Notes: generated by a model from the letters alone, not told the origin. DNA of 43,919 nt from Candidatus Peribacteria bacterium (GCA_009691305.1 SICS01000004.1:1-43919); one strand, 5' to 3'. Counted from the stretch's first letter, positions 34,285 through 43,701 are shown. Numbers and translations are program-made.

Positions 34285-35835
34285 ATGCCAGCACGCAAAG
34301 TACGATCGGATATCATATCTATCACGACTGGCAAGAAGCGAATACTCCTGCAGCACTGGGCGCTGGCGCTGGCAATCATTGCTATGATCGGCATCCACTT
34401 CTGGCGCATCGGGCAGGTGCCGCAGGGCCTTTTCGCCGACGAGACGTCCATCGGTTACAACGCCTACCTCATTGCCAGCACATACAAAAATGAGCACGGA
34501 CAATTTCTACCACTCTTCTTTTCTGCATTTGGGGATTACCGCAGCCCCTTGTTCATCTACGGAGCGGCAATGGTCTTCGCCGCAGTTGGCAGTTCCACAG
34601 CCGCGCTGCGCGCGACCGGGGTGCTCTTCTACACCGTCACGCTTGTGAGTCTCGTGTGCCTGACGATGACGTTTTCGAAGAAGCGTTCCGTCGCTTTCTA
34701 CATGGTCTTCGCCGCGGGACTCGTGCCCTGGCTATTCACGGTCTCGCGCATCGGATTCGAAGTCGCATCGTTCCCACCCATGGTGGCGCTGTCGCTGTTA
34801 GCAGTCGCCCAGCTCTGGAAGCACGTTAGCCGCCACTCTGCATATCCGTACGCAATGCTTGGGGGTTTCTGCATCGCGATGACGCTCTACACCTACGGCA
34901 CTAGCCGCGTGCTCGGCTTTGTGATGATCGCGACGCTTGCGGTAATGCTCGCTTGGCACCGGCAATGGAGAACAGCGCTTCTCTCAGTAGCCGCGTTCGC
35001 AGTGACGGCGATGCCGTACATGGTGTACGGGATTCTCCATCCCGCGCACCTCACGGTGCGATTCCGGAGCATGACATACGTCTACGATCACACGCTGTAT
35101 TTCTGGCAGAAAGTTTCCATGTTCTTCTGGAACTACATCGCACACTTCAGTCCCGACTTTCTTCTGCTGCACGGTGACCTGAACACGCGGCACGCGACCG
35201 GTGTGGGCGGGGAAGTCTACTGGATTATCGTCATCCTGTGCTTCGCTGGCATCGGCTGGTTTCTCGGTACAAAAAGACTGCGGCAGGATCCTTTCCTGCA
35301 GTTTACATTCATCGGCCTGCTCTTTTCCCCCGTCGGATCAGCACTGACAACCGATTCAATCCCGCACGCGTTCCGCAGTATTCCAATGGTTCTCTACATG
35401 CTCCTGTTTTCCGTCGTGGGACTGTCACAGCTCCTCGCTGCTGTTGCTTCACGCTGGAGGATAATCATGATTATTGTCCTGACGATACTCTTCGCCGAGG
35501 CGACAGTATTCCTGTACGATTATTTCTCCGAGCGCTACGCAGTGGCATCTCGGAAAGTATTCGAGACCTACGGCATGGAGGAATCACTCGCGCAGGCACG
35601 GACGCTCGGCCCGGATGCCGTCATCATCTCCCCGTCGATCAATTACACCGCCGTGAAATTTTTCAGCATCACGCAGCGAGTACCGCGCATAATGCACGGG
35701 GAACAGTTACCCCGTATGGGAAACTGCTATCTCTTTCGCGCTCATGAATCGCCAAAGTGGGAGAACTCCGCACTGCGCTCCGTCGACATCGGGTCAGCCG
35801 GCGCGATGATCCGGGGCAGGTGTTTCTTGCCGTGA
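34285..35835 (+). CDS. glycosyltransferase family 39-like membrane protein
   Basis: GQVPQGLFADETSIGYNAYLIASTYKNEHGQFLPLFFSAFGDYRSPLFIYGA; multiple TMs. Confidence 0.85.
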   Translation: MPARKVRSDIISITTGKKRILLQHWALALAIIAMIGIHFWRIGQVPQGLFADETSIGYNAYLIASTYKNEHGQFLPLFFSAFGDYRSPLFIYGAAMVFAAVGSSTAALRATGVLFYTVTLVSLVCLTMTFSKKRSVAFYMVFAAGLVPWLFTVSRIGFEVASFPPMVALSLLAVAQLWKHVSRHSAYPYAMLGGFCIAMTLYTYGTSRVLGFVMIATLAVMLAWHRQWRTALLSVAAFAVTAMPYMVYGILHPAHLTVRFRSMTYVYDHTLYFWQKVSMFFWNYIAHFSPDFLLLHGDLNTRHATGVGGEVYWIIVILCFAGIGWFLGTKRLRQDPFLQFTFIGLLFSPVGSALTTDSIPHAFRSIPMVLYMLLFSVVGLSQLLAAVASRWRIIMIIVLTILFAEATVFLYDYFSERYAVASRKVFETYGMEESLAQARTLGPDAVIISPSINYTAVKFFSITQRVPRIMHGEQLPRMGNCYLFRAHESPKWENSALRSVDIGSAGAMIRGRCFLP

Positions 35836-36058
35836 AATATCGACGTGACACTGAGGGTGCAAGCAGTGCTGAGCTTGTCCGTTCAGTGGTAGTGACGGGG
35901 TTACTGAATCCTACATTTTGGCTCTGGAATTTGCACATCGCAGAGAGCGAAGGCAGTTTCTGGCGGAGATTAACAGGGAGTTGTAGAATACCAACGCTGG
36001 AGTATCCCTTCAGCGGAGGAGATTCGGAGTACTGGGTTGTAACTCAACCCTCCCCACT

Positions 36059-36289
36059 ATGCCCATCAAACCTGCACCCGTCTGGGTCACTCGTCACGAA
36101 GAAGGCTGGAAAGTAAAGCGCGAAGGGGCGCAGCGTGCTTCTGTCATCACACGGAAGCAAGAGGAAGCCTTTGAAATCGGCGGCAATATCGCTCGCCGTG
36201 AGCATACGGAAGTCTACCTTACTGGCCGCAACGGACAAATCCGTCTGCGGAATTCATTCGGACACGATCCTGCCTCTCGTAAGAACTAG
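36059..36289 (+). CDS. DUF2188-like small protein
   Basis: VWVTRHEEGWKVKREGAQRASVITRKQEEAFEIGGNIARREHTEVYLTGRNGQIRLRNSFGHDP. Confidence 0.8.
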   Translation: MPIKPAPVWVTRHEEGWKVKREGAQRASVITRKQEEAFEIGGNIARREHTEVYLTGRNGQIRLRNSFGHDPASRKN

Positions 36290-36339
36290 GTAGGTCTCTT
36301 TATTCGCCCCGACCCAGTACTCCCCCTCCTTAAGAACGA

Positions 36340-37884
36340 TTACTGTCCAGAGAAGTAACTCTCAAGCGCCTGACCGTTAATCCAAGTCTGTACTCGCTGA
36401 ACGGTCGGGAACTGACGCGCCGTCTCTTCTACCTGTGCAATCACGCGCGGGTCGTCACAAACGCCGCCAGTCATAAGCTCACCAGTGAGATAGATGTTCG
36501 CCGTACCATTCACGATGGTAGCCTTCTGCAGTTGAAGCTTGGACTGATAGAGCGCGTTGTACATCTGACTGTTCCCGAAGAAGGGCGACGGAAGCCCATC
36601 AGCGTTGTACGTGATAGGCAAGCTCAGAAGCGCCTCGATCGAGGCTTGCAGCATTGCCTTCGTGTTGGGGACTTCACGGTCAACCGATACGAGGATGTCA
36701 TTGCAGCCAATCATCTTTCCTTTTGCGCCCGTATCCTCCGGCATCGTAAGGAACACCTTCACAGTGTGCTTTTGAGATGTGCCCCAGTACTTCTGATACC
36801 ACCTGTTCCAGACGTCGTTATCCACTTCAATCACGAACTCGGGCTTCTGACCATTGCGCCACTGCAAGCAGGTTGGCTTCGTAGCTTCATAATCTTCTCT
36901 CTCACATGAGTAGAGCATGAGCGTTGGTGTATTGCCGCCCGTGATTCGCTGCACCTCTTCGTTATGCATGATGTCAAGAAGAGTATTGACGATGGCAGTT
37001 CCACGAGCTGGATACTTAGGATCGACAGGTTCATCGAGAGCTGCGATCAACCTCGGAATCGAGAGCATGGCCATGCGGTCCAAGCCCTCAGTCGCTGGTG
37101 ATGTGATAATGCCGTACTCTCCTTCGGTGTACCATTCCCAGAAGTCTACTGTACCCATCGTACTGATGTAGAAACCAATAAGATCACGCTCCATGTCGAT
37201 GATTTGGCTGTATGTCAGTGACGTTTTGCTCGTATCTTTCGCATGGAGTCGAGCGATCATTTCGGCCGCCTCCCCTCGGTCAACCAGCTTCGAGAAGGAT
37301 GTAATGGTAAGAGGGATGGATTTCTGTTGTGCGAGAGCATCCACATAAGACTTGTACCAAGGACTACCGTCGCGCTCGGAACCGGAGAGCTTCCACGCCT
37401 TGGCAAGGATCTTCGCTGATTCGGAGAAAGCGATGTTCTGCGCGGGCTTGAATTCTCCCGATGGGTAGCCAGTGATGAGGCCTTTTTCCTTCGCGAGACA
37501 GACGTACTTCGCATACCAGACACTAGCTTTCACATCGTTGAAGAGCCACTTCTCACCCGATGTACCAACGGATAGATTCTGACGGCTCAGACACTGATCC
37601 GCCTCCTGCTCGCTGTAGAACGCTTTGACAATGAGCTTCGTGAATTCAGCGCGGTTGATGGAACTTGAGAGCTTGAATGTTCCATCAGCGTAGCCACTAA
37701 CAAGGCCTTTCTCTTTTACATAGGCTACGGCATTGGTACGGGCATGCCCGCAGGGAACGTCCGAGAACGGACCTGTGAAAATCTCCGACTCACAGAGAGT
37801 CGAAGCGAATACGGGTTGGCTGCCAGTCATAGCAGCGAGGCCAAGCAAGAGAGCAATTACAGCTCCACGGGTAATTGTGTGCAT
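36340..37884 (-). CDS. SLH-domain protein with C-terminal GerMN-like domain
   Basis: Signal peptide, SLH repeats (FSDVPCGHARTNAVAYVKEKGLVSGYADGTFKLSSSINRAEF...), C-terminal VPNTKAMLQASIEALLS...ATIVNGTANIYLTGEL...VQTWINGQ. Confidence 0.85.
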   Translation of the reverse strand: MHTITRGAVIALLLGLAAMTGSQPVFASTLCESEIFTGPFSDVPCGHARTNAVAYVKEKGLVSGYADGTFKLSSSINRAEFTKLIVKAFYSEQEADQCLSRQNLSVGTSGEKWLFNDVKASVWYAKYVCLAKEKGLITGYPSGEFKPAQNIAFSESAKILAKAWKLSGSERDGSPWYKSYVDALAQQKSIPLTITSFSKLVDRGEAAEMIARLHAKDTSKTSLTYSQIIDMERDLIGFYISTMGTVDFWEWYTEGEYGIITSPATEGLDRMAMLSIPRLIAALDEPVDPKYPARGTAIVNTLLDIMHNEEVQRITGGNTPTLMLYSCEREDYEATKPTCLQWRNGQKPEFVIEVDNDVWNRWYQKYWGTSQKHTVKVFLTMPEDTGAKGKMIGCNDILVSVDREVPNTKAMLQASIEALLSLPITYNADGLPSPFFGNSQMYNALYQSKLQLQKATIVNGTANIYLTGELMTGGVCDDPRVIAQVEETARQFPTVQRVQTWINGQALESYFSGQ

Positions 37885-37996
37885 AGTCAATACTAAATAC
37901 GAAACCCGCCAATATGTCAAGCGCACCCTTTCGTTTGGGCTTTCGCAATACCATCATTTCTTTTATGAGATCTGTTCAAATTCAGAAACCCCGTTA

Positions 37997-38083
37997 TGGT
38001 GCCGTGGAGAGGACTCGAACCTCCACATCCTTGCGGACTCACGCTCCTGAAGCGTGCGCGTCTACCAATTTCGCCACCACGGC
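37997..38083 (-). tRNA. tRNA-Leu (CAG), CCA encoded
   Basis: Minus strand GCCGTGG...CTTCAGGAG...GGTTCGAGTCCTCTCCACGGCACCA, long variable arm. Confidence 0.95.
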
Positions 38084-38159
38084 ATGTAATGCGATAAGTA
38101 ATGAGCAGCCACTGCGCCTATCGGAGCCAGCGCAGTTTATCCTGAGCCGGGACGAAGGA

Positions 38160-38187
38160 CGTCTACCAATTTCGCCACCACGGCATG
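38160..38187. repeat. 28-bp exact direct duplicate of the tRNA-Leu(CAG) 5' end (38059-38086)
   Basis: CGTCTACCAATTTCGCCACCACGGCATG present at both loci. Confidence 0.95.
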
Positions 38188-38238
38188 CCTCAATGGTAGC
38201 AAAAAAATGGGGAACCGACAGTGCCCATCTGTGCCGAT

Positions 38239-38560
38239 TTACGCCTTCTTCGCGTCCTCCCACAAACCGATCAGGTTGCCTTCGCAGTCGTTCACATAGG
38301 CGTAGAAGCCCATGCCCATCATGTCCATTTTCGGCATGACAACCTTTCCGCCCGCTTTCTCGACCATCTTCACCTTCTCGTCGATCGAAGAGACATTGAT
38401 GGCGAAGACCGGGGACTTCACGTTCTTATTGCGCAGCATGATGCCGCCGTTAATCGCTCCCGGCTCGGTGGGGATCCGTGTCTTTTCATCCACGGGGACC
38501 GTGCGCACGCCGATGTAGGTGGAGCCATCTGGCATCGGCCAGTCCTGCAGATCCCACCTT
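38239..38560 (-). pseudogene. VOC/glyoxalase-like protein, apparently missing its N-terminal part
   Basis: WDLQDWPMPDGSTYIGVRTVPVDEKTRIPTEPGAINGGIMLRNKNVKSPVFAINVSSIDEKVKMVEKAGGKVVMPKMDMMGMGFYAYVNDCEGNLIGLWED; no typical VOC start upstream. Confidence 0.65.
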
Positions 38561-39658
38561 GCCGTGTTGCCGTCACCAATTACAGCTCTGCCGGCGCTCA
38601 AGAAGCTCAACCTCACGAATACGTACATGACGAGCACCACCCAACAGCAGGTGCAGTCGACACTGCCAAATACGAATGTGACGTTCTCCTCTTCCTCCAG
38701 CTCGTCGAGCACCGGGGCAGAGGGATCCGGGGGCGACGTCGGGTCGAGTACGGCGGGTGGAAGCGCGAGCACGGGGAGTTCCGGTTCCACTGGTGGTTCG
38801 CAATCGTCAGGAGGAGGATCCCAATCGACGGCCGGCAGTTCGCAATCAGCTGCTGGAGCCGCAAGCTCTCAATCGTCGTCGGATGAGAGTTGCTGGTGGT
38901 GCTTCTGGGAAGGGGGATCTTCTTCGGCGGCAGCCCAGTCGAGCGTCGGAGGCTCATCGGCCGCAGGCGAAGAGGCATCGTCACAGCTCAGCTCCAGTGC
39001 GGCTGGTGGTGGCGCATCATCCGCGGCAGGTGCCGGGTCGAGTGCTGCAGGCGTGTCATCCAGTGTTCCGCTGTCCTCGAGTTCCGCAGGAGGCGGTGGT
39101 GGTAGTAGTTCTGCAGCTAGTGGAGGCGGAGGGTCATCCGTGGGCGGTGGCTCCAGCGCGGGTGGAGGAGCGAGTGCGTCTTCCTCTGCTGGAGTCAGTT
39201 CTGCGGGCGGATCGTCCTCGGCGTCGGCCAGTTCGTCCGGCCCTCCGCCGGATGACGTCCCGTACCCCGGATGCGTCCGCAACGCGACCGCACTCGATTA
39301 CACCTTCTGCATCACCGATGGGTGGTACATCAGTGGCGGCAAGTTGCGCGATGAGACCGGACACGCCGTCGCAACGGTCACGTGCCCGATCGGGGAGGGG
39401 AATTTCCAGGGCCTGAGCCTTGTCAAAGAAGGGCGCACCTACACGCGGTATTCTGCGACACGCGGCGCAGACCTCTGGGTGGGGACACCCACGGAAGGTG
39501 GCCCGGTTTCGCTGCGCATTGTCTTCTTGCACCTGCATGACCTCAACAGCTGGTTCGGCGACAACTATCAGGACATCGGGCAATCGTGCCAGATCAAGAG
39601 CCTTGAGCCGACTCTCCACGAGGAACTCTTCCGTACGATGTTCATTTCCATTTTCTGA
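38561..39658 (+). CDS. Ser/Gly/Ala-rich surface protein with C-terminal globular domain; 5' end apparently truncated within an LRR-like motif
   Basis: ITALPALKKLNLTNTYMTSTTQQQVQSTLPNTNVTF then a ~180-aa low-complexity Ser/Gly/Ala linker, then CVRNATALDYTFCITDGWYISGGKL...; open frame runs back to 38519 without a convincing start. Confidence 0.65.
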   Translation, partial: AVLPSPITALPALKKLNLTNTYMTSTTQQQVQSTLPNTNVTFSSSSSSSSTGAEGSGGDVGSSTAGGSASTGSSGSTGGSQSSGGGSQSTAGSSQSAAGAASSQSSSDESCWWCFWEGGSSSAAAQSSVGGSSAAGEEASSQLSSSAAGGGASSAAGAGSSAAGVSSSVPLSSSSAGGGGGSSSAASGGGGSSVGGGSSAGGGASASSSAGVSSAGGSSSASASSSGPPPDDVPYPGCVRNATALDYTFCITDGWYISGGKLRDETGHAVATVTCPIGEGNFQGLSLVKEGRTYTRYSATRGADLWVGTPTEGGPVSLRIVFLHLHDLNSWFGDNYQDIGQSCQIKSLEPTLHEELFRTMFISIF

Positions 39659-39660
39659 CC

Positions 39661-40233
39661 ATGAAGTCCCAGCGCAAACGCCGGCAGAGCCCTACTCGCT
39701 TTCGCCGTATCCGAAACCGACGGCAAAGTTTCACGCTTATAGAACTCCTCGTGTCGATCGGGATCATCGGTATCCTTGCGTCGGTCGTTATCATCGCCAT
39801 CAACCCGTCTCAGCAGCTCAAAAAAGCACAGAACATCCAACGGCTCCACAATGTCCGTAGCATCATCGATGCGTATGAGCAGTACGCCATTGACCACGAC
39901 GGCGAGCACCAAGATACGACGTTCCCGCTGCAGGCCGACTGCGCGATTCCCGTCCCCCCCGCACCTGCGCGCAAGTTCTGCCTCTCGTCCGTCTCAGCCA
40001 CCGACTGCGATTTCGGCACTCCCATTGACGGTGCTGGCTGCGTGTTCACGGGCGACCTCGCTCCGCTGTACCTCAGTGAAATTCCCTCGGATCCCAAGGA
40101 TGATATCGGCGGCGACGAGGATAAGCAGGTCGACTACGCCATCCGGATCAACATTGCCGACAAACACATCGTCATCAGCGCACCCAAGACCGAGATTCCT
40201 CCGGCACTTGATGTCCTCACAGTGACGCGCTGA
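39661..40233 (+). CDS. type IV pilin/pseudopilin-like protein (N-terminal methylation motif)
   Basis: RRQSFTLIELLVSIGIIGILASVVIIAINPSQQLKKAQN. Confidence 0.9.
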   Translation: MKSQRKRRQSPTRFRRIRNRRQSFTLIELLVSIGIIGILASVVIIAINPSQQLKKAQNIQRLHNVRSIIDAYEQYAIDHDGEHQDTTFPLQADCAIPVPPAPARKFCLSSVSATDCDFGTPIDGAGCVFTGDLAPLYLSEIPSDPKDDIGGDEDKQVDYAIRINIADKHIVISAPKTEIPPALDVLTVTR

Positions 40234-40243
40234 GGTCAGATGC

Positions 40244-40281
40244 CGAAAAACGCCGTCCCCGGAGGAACGGACGTTTTCGGT
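40244..40281. terminator. stem-loop CCGAAAAACGCCGTCC...GGACGTTTTCGG between convergent genes
   Basis: Imperfect inverted repeat just after the pilin stop. Confidence 0.55.
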
Positions 40282-40293
40282 CATGACCGAAAA

Positions 40294-40590
40294 TTACCGA
40301 CCGTAACGAGCCTGATGCCTACGTGCCGTAGGAGCGGTGTGCATCTTCGTGGCACGCGATATTGCGGCCTTACGAATCCGGATGGCAGCCGGCGTCTGTG
40401 AATGGCGCAGGTCCGCACGCGTGAGGCCATGCTCCCCTATGAGAGCGCTGACGCGCGTAACGGTTGCATCCAGTGCGACCGACGTTGTAGTCCACTGCAA
40501 GGCGAGCTGCAGCGCTAAAACTGAACAAAGCGACGCGTACAAACTGATGAGAGCGAGGCGTCGGGTCCCGCTGGAGGTGTGTGTTTTCAT
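40294..40590 (-). CDS. small membrane hypothetical protein
   Basis: MKTHTSSGTRRLALISLYASLCSVLALQLALQW...; AT-rich promoter-like upstream. Confidence 0.5.
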   Translation of the reverse strand: MKTHTSSGTRRLALISLYASLCSVLALQLALQWTTTSVALDATVTRVSALIGEHGLTRADLRHSQTPAAIRIRKAAISRATKMHTAPTARRHQARYGR

Positions 40591-40683
40591 GCACATACTA
40601 TACCATAAATATAATAATTCTGCAAACATTGGCCACAGAGGAAAACTAGCAGAAGCCCGAAAAGCCCTGATATACTCCAATAC

Positions 40684-42687
40684 ATGTCATTTTTACGAAA
40701 TGCAGCTCGAGGTCTGCCCGAAGGGGCAATTTTCGCGTTTCTGGGCTTCTCCATCCTCTGGAAGGGGGGCAAAAGCCTGGAGGCGACATGGCTGCTGACA
40801 GGCCTTGCCGTTCTCGTGACGGTTGTTGCATTCTGGTCCTGTATAAGGAGGCAGCAGCCCGAGGCACGAGGTGCCCCTCCCACTCTCTGGGCACTGTTGA
40901 TGCTGTTCATCGCCGGATCCGTCCTGAGTCTGGCGATATCCATGACGCGGAACTATGGGTTGGATGAAATCTTGCGTGATACGGGGTGCGTGCTTTTTTT
41001 CCTGTGGGCCGTCGGCAGGGCACAGCAGTGCTGCTCACCTACGGGTTCCGATAGTACATTCTTGGCGCGTCTCGTCACCGTTCTCTCCGTCATCACCATT
41101 GTCGCGTGCGCCGTGGGCGTCGCCGTGTACGTCCTCCAACCGGTGAACAGGTTTGTGGGGACGTTCTTCGATTTCCGCTTCACGACCGACTATTGGCCGA
41201 ATGCCTGGGCGGAGTATCTACTGCTCACTTGGCCTCTAGCCGTGGTGTGGCTCAGGCGCGTCCGGACGCCGCTGCGTTGCCTGGTACTCGGTTCCATCAT
41301 TGCGTCCTTGCTCCTCAGTTACTCGCGTGGGGCGTTCCTCGTCTTCGTGCTGCAGGGCGGCCTCTGGTGTGGCTTCCTTCTCCTACAGCGGTACCGGACC
41401 AACTCGATTGTTGCCGACCTTCGGGTGCATGGGCGCCGGTGGGGACTGCTGCTGCTTGGCACGGCGTGTGTCGCGCTTGTGCTCTTTAACGGCATCAATG
41501 CGCTTCGTGCCCAGTACCACGAGGTCGAGTCCGTGTCGCGCAAAGCCACCTTCACCGCGTCCGAAGGGGCGTCCTCCATCTCCGAGCGGCGCGATTTCTG
41601 GACACAGTCCCTGCGGCTCTCCCTCCAGCGGCCGTTTGTCGGGTACGGCCCGTACAGCTTCCGCTTCGTCCAGCCCCGCCTGCAGACCGAGATCTTCGCG
41701 ACCTCGGACCATCCGCATAACGTGCTCCTGAAGCTCGCGCTGGAACGCGGATGGCCGACTGCGCTCTTGTACCTCGCCATCCTCCTCTTCATCCTCGTCC
41801 CCGTATTGCTCAGGCTTCTCCGACCTTCCGTCGATACCGCGGCGGATGCCGACTCGCTGCACGCCTACCGGCTACCGTTCTTCCTGGCCGTCATCGGCGT
41901 GCTCGCACACAACATGATCGACTACAACCTGCAGTTCGTCGGGATTGCCTTGCCGTTCTGGCTGCTGCTGGCGGGTCTCACACCCATCCGCACGCTCCCG
42001 CGGAAGATGCACACAGCGATTCACACGTGTACTTTTTTCGTTGCCGTCTGTTTGCTGATCATCTCCCTTTGGGAGGGATACATGCTGTCGCTCTCCTTTC
42101 TTGGCCGCCATGCCGAAGCGGCTGGCGATTACTCGGCGGCACTCGTCTGGTACGACAAAGCGTCGGGCGAACTCTACTCGCGGGACATGCACATGAGCCG
42201 GGCGGGGATCTACCTGGCGCAGGATGACCTCCCCCATGCGTCCACAGCACTCGATGATTATGCGCGATCGAATAGGGAGGATGCGCGCCTGTGGATCATG
42301 CGCGGCAACATGAACTTTGCGTCCGGCGACCGCGAGGTGGCATTCCAGGATTACTCGCTTGCGATGACGCTAGGCAAATACAACTACCTTGACGCATTGG
42401 ACGGTGCGCTCACTGTTCTCGCTGCGGAATCCCGTCGCGACGAAGTCCGGACAAATAAAGACACGTACATGGAGATTTTCCAGAAATTCGGTGATGCGAT
42501 CCTCCATAATACCCATTTTATCGCGCTCTCCGATAATGTGGAGACCTACAGTCATACCAGTTTCCTCCTGGAGCAACTCTACCCAGGCGAGAGGACGTTT
42601 CTACGCGGCTTTACCCAGGAGGTGCTACAACATGCCGCCGAAGAACGGACGCGGTCCGCCTCCCGCGCACCCGGTTTCCTCTGGTAG
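40684..42687 (+). CDS. O-antigen ligase-like (Wzy/WaaL family) membrane protein with C-terminal TPR-like region
   Basis: Polytopic; NAWAEYLLLTWPLAVVWLRR, SYSRGAFLVFVLQGG, RPFVGYGPYSFRFVQPR...SDHPHNVLLKLALERGW. Confidence 0.88.
   Translation: MSFLRNAARGLPEGAIFAFLGFSILWKGGKSLEATWLLTGLAVLVTVVAFWSCIRRQQPEARGAPPTLWALLMLFIAGSVLSLAISMTRNYGLDEILRDTGCVLFFLWAVGRAQQCCSPTGSDSTFLARLVTVLSVITIVACAVGVAVYVLQPVNRFVGTFFDFRFTTDYWPNAWAEYLLLTWPLAVVWLRRVRTPLRCLVLGSIIASLLLSYSRGAFLVFVLQGGLWCGFLLLQRYRTNSIVADLRVHGRRWGLLLLGTACVALVLFNGINALRAQYHEVESVSRKATFTASEGASSISERRDFWTQSLRLSLQRPFVGYGPYSFRFVQPRLQTEIFATSDHPHNVLLKLALERGWPTALLYLAILLFILVPVLLRLLRPSVDTAADADSLHAYRLPFFLAVIGVLAHNMIDYNLQFVGIALPFWLLLAGLTPIRTLPRKMHTAIHTCTFFVAVCLLIISLWEGYMLSLSFLGRHAEAAGDYSAALVWYDKASGELYSRDMHMSRAGIYLAQDDLPHASTALDDYARSNREDARLWIMRGNMNFASGDREVAFQDYSLAMTLGKYNYLDALDGALTVLAAESRRDEVRTNKDTYMEIFQKFGDAILHNTHFIALSDNVETYSHTSFLLEQLYPGERTFLRGFTQEVLQHAAEERTRSASRAPGFLW
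41011..41044. repeat. degenerate palindrome GGCAGGGCACAGCAGTGCTGCTCACCTACGGGTT inside a CDS
   Basis: Core similar to 33029-33063. Confidence 0.65.
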
Positions 42688-42743
42688 CTGTTGTCCTTTC
42701 CGCACCGTGTGCTAGATTCGTTGCCCGGTTCCGGGTTCCCCCT

Positions 42744-43259
42744 ATGACGCGCTCACGCCCCCTGATTGTCGGCCTCCTCGGCATCCTGCTCCTCGTCTCC
42801 TGCAAGAAGGAGACCGTGCGGAAGGAATTCACGATCGGCAATGAAACCCTCAACGTCATGATGCCGACGAGTAAAGAGGTCGTGCACCCCGTGCACGGGA
42901 AAGAATCCTGGTTCGGCCTGGGCTCCATGGGCGGCGAAGGGAAGACGAATGCGAATGGCGTCGCACAGGCGCACGTCTTTGCTGATAACACGACGACAAC
43001 GACAGTGAACCTCAACATCCAGCCTGCACCCAAAGGGTCGCATCTCGTCGCCTGGTTGCAGAAGCCGGGGACCATCGAACGCGTCCGACTCGATGTCCTT
43101 CAGAACCCGTTGAATGACGTTCGGCACGTGATTACCGTCGATATCGACAAGGACCTCCGGGCATATACTGACGTCGTGGTCACGTTGGAGAAGGCGTCGG
43201 GCTACTCCGATACCGACCCGGTCTACGCGAAAGGCACGCTCAAGCAGCGGAAACGCTGA
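42744..43259 (+). CDS. predicted lipoprotein
   Basis: Lipobox-like LLGILLLVSCKKE signal; beta-rich body. Confidence 0.75.
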   Translation: MTRSRPLIVGLLGILLLVSCKKETVRKEFTIGNETLNVMMPTSKEVVHPVHGKESWFGLGSMGGEGKTNANGVAQAHVFADNTTTTTVNLNIQPAPKGSHLVAWLQKPGTIERVRLDVLQNPLNDVRHVITVDIDKDLRAYTDVVVTLEKASGYSDTDPVYAKGTLKQRKR

Positions 43260-43274
43260 CGGGGACACCGCTCA

Positions 43275-43391
43275 TCAGCTCAGGGCCGGAAGGGTCATCA
43301 CCAGATTGATCATCAGGAAGGTGATGAGCAGCGCGTGCATCAGCACGTGTGCGACGGAAACAAGGGATGTGAATGGCTTCACGTAGACCAT
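43275..43391 (-). CDS. small (38 aa) membrane protein
   Basis: Hand translation MVYVKPFTSLVSVAHVLMHALLITFLMINLVMTLPALS*; not in the supplied ORF list because of length. Confidence 0.35.
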   Translation of the reverse strand: MVYVKPFTSLVSVAHVLMHALLITFLMINLVMTLPALS

Positions 43392-43701
43392 AATAGGACC
43401 CCGGGGAGGGGGATCGGCAGTGTACGGATCGGTCAAACGGTGTCTAGGTGTTCATTGACGCAATCTTGTGATCGTTCTCTGGCAATTGAATCAGCAGTAA
43501 ACGCTTCAGAATGGTCAGAATTCGCCTAAAGTATGAATAGGATTAGAAAATGTTGTATAATAAATGTGATCAACTTTGGCTGCATTCCGACCGGTTTAAA
43601 AATTGCTCAATTTTAATAAATGTTTTATTTAATACTAATGTCTACTGGATTCGACTCAGCATTCATTCATCATTTCTACAATTCTGTTATTCTCTTCACA
43701 T

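Noticed and set aside
35757-36116. 119-aa ORF between the GT39-like gene and DUF2188-like gene
   Set aside because: Overlaps the ends of both neighbours, low plausibility, no recognisable motif.
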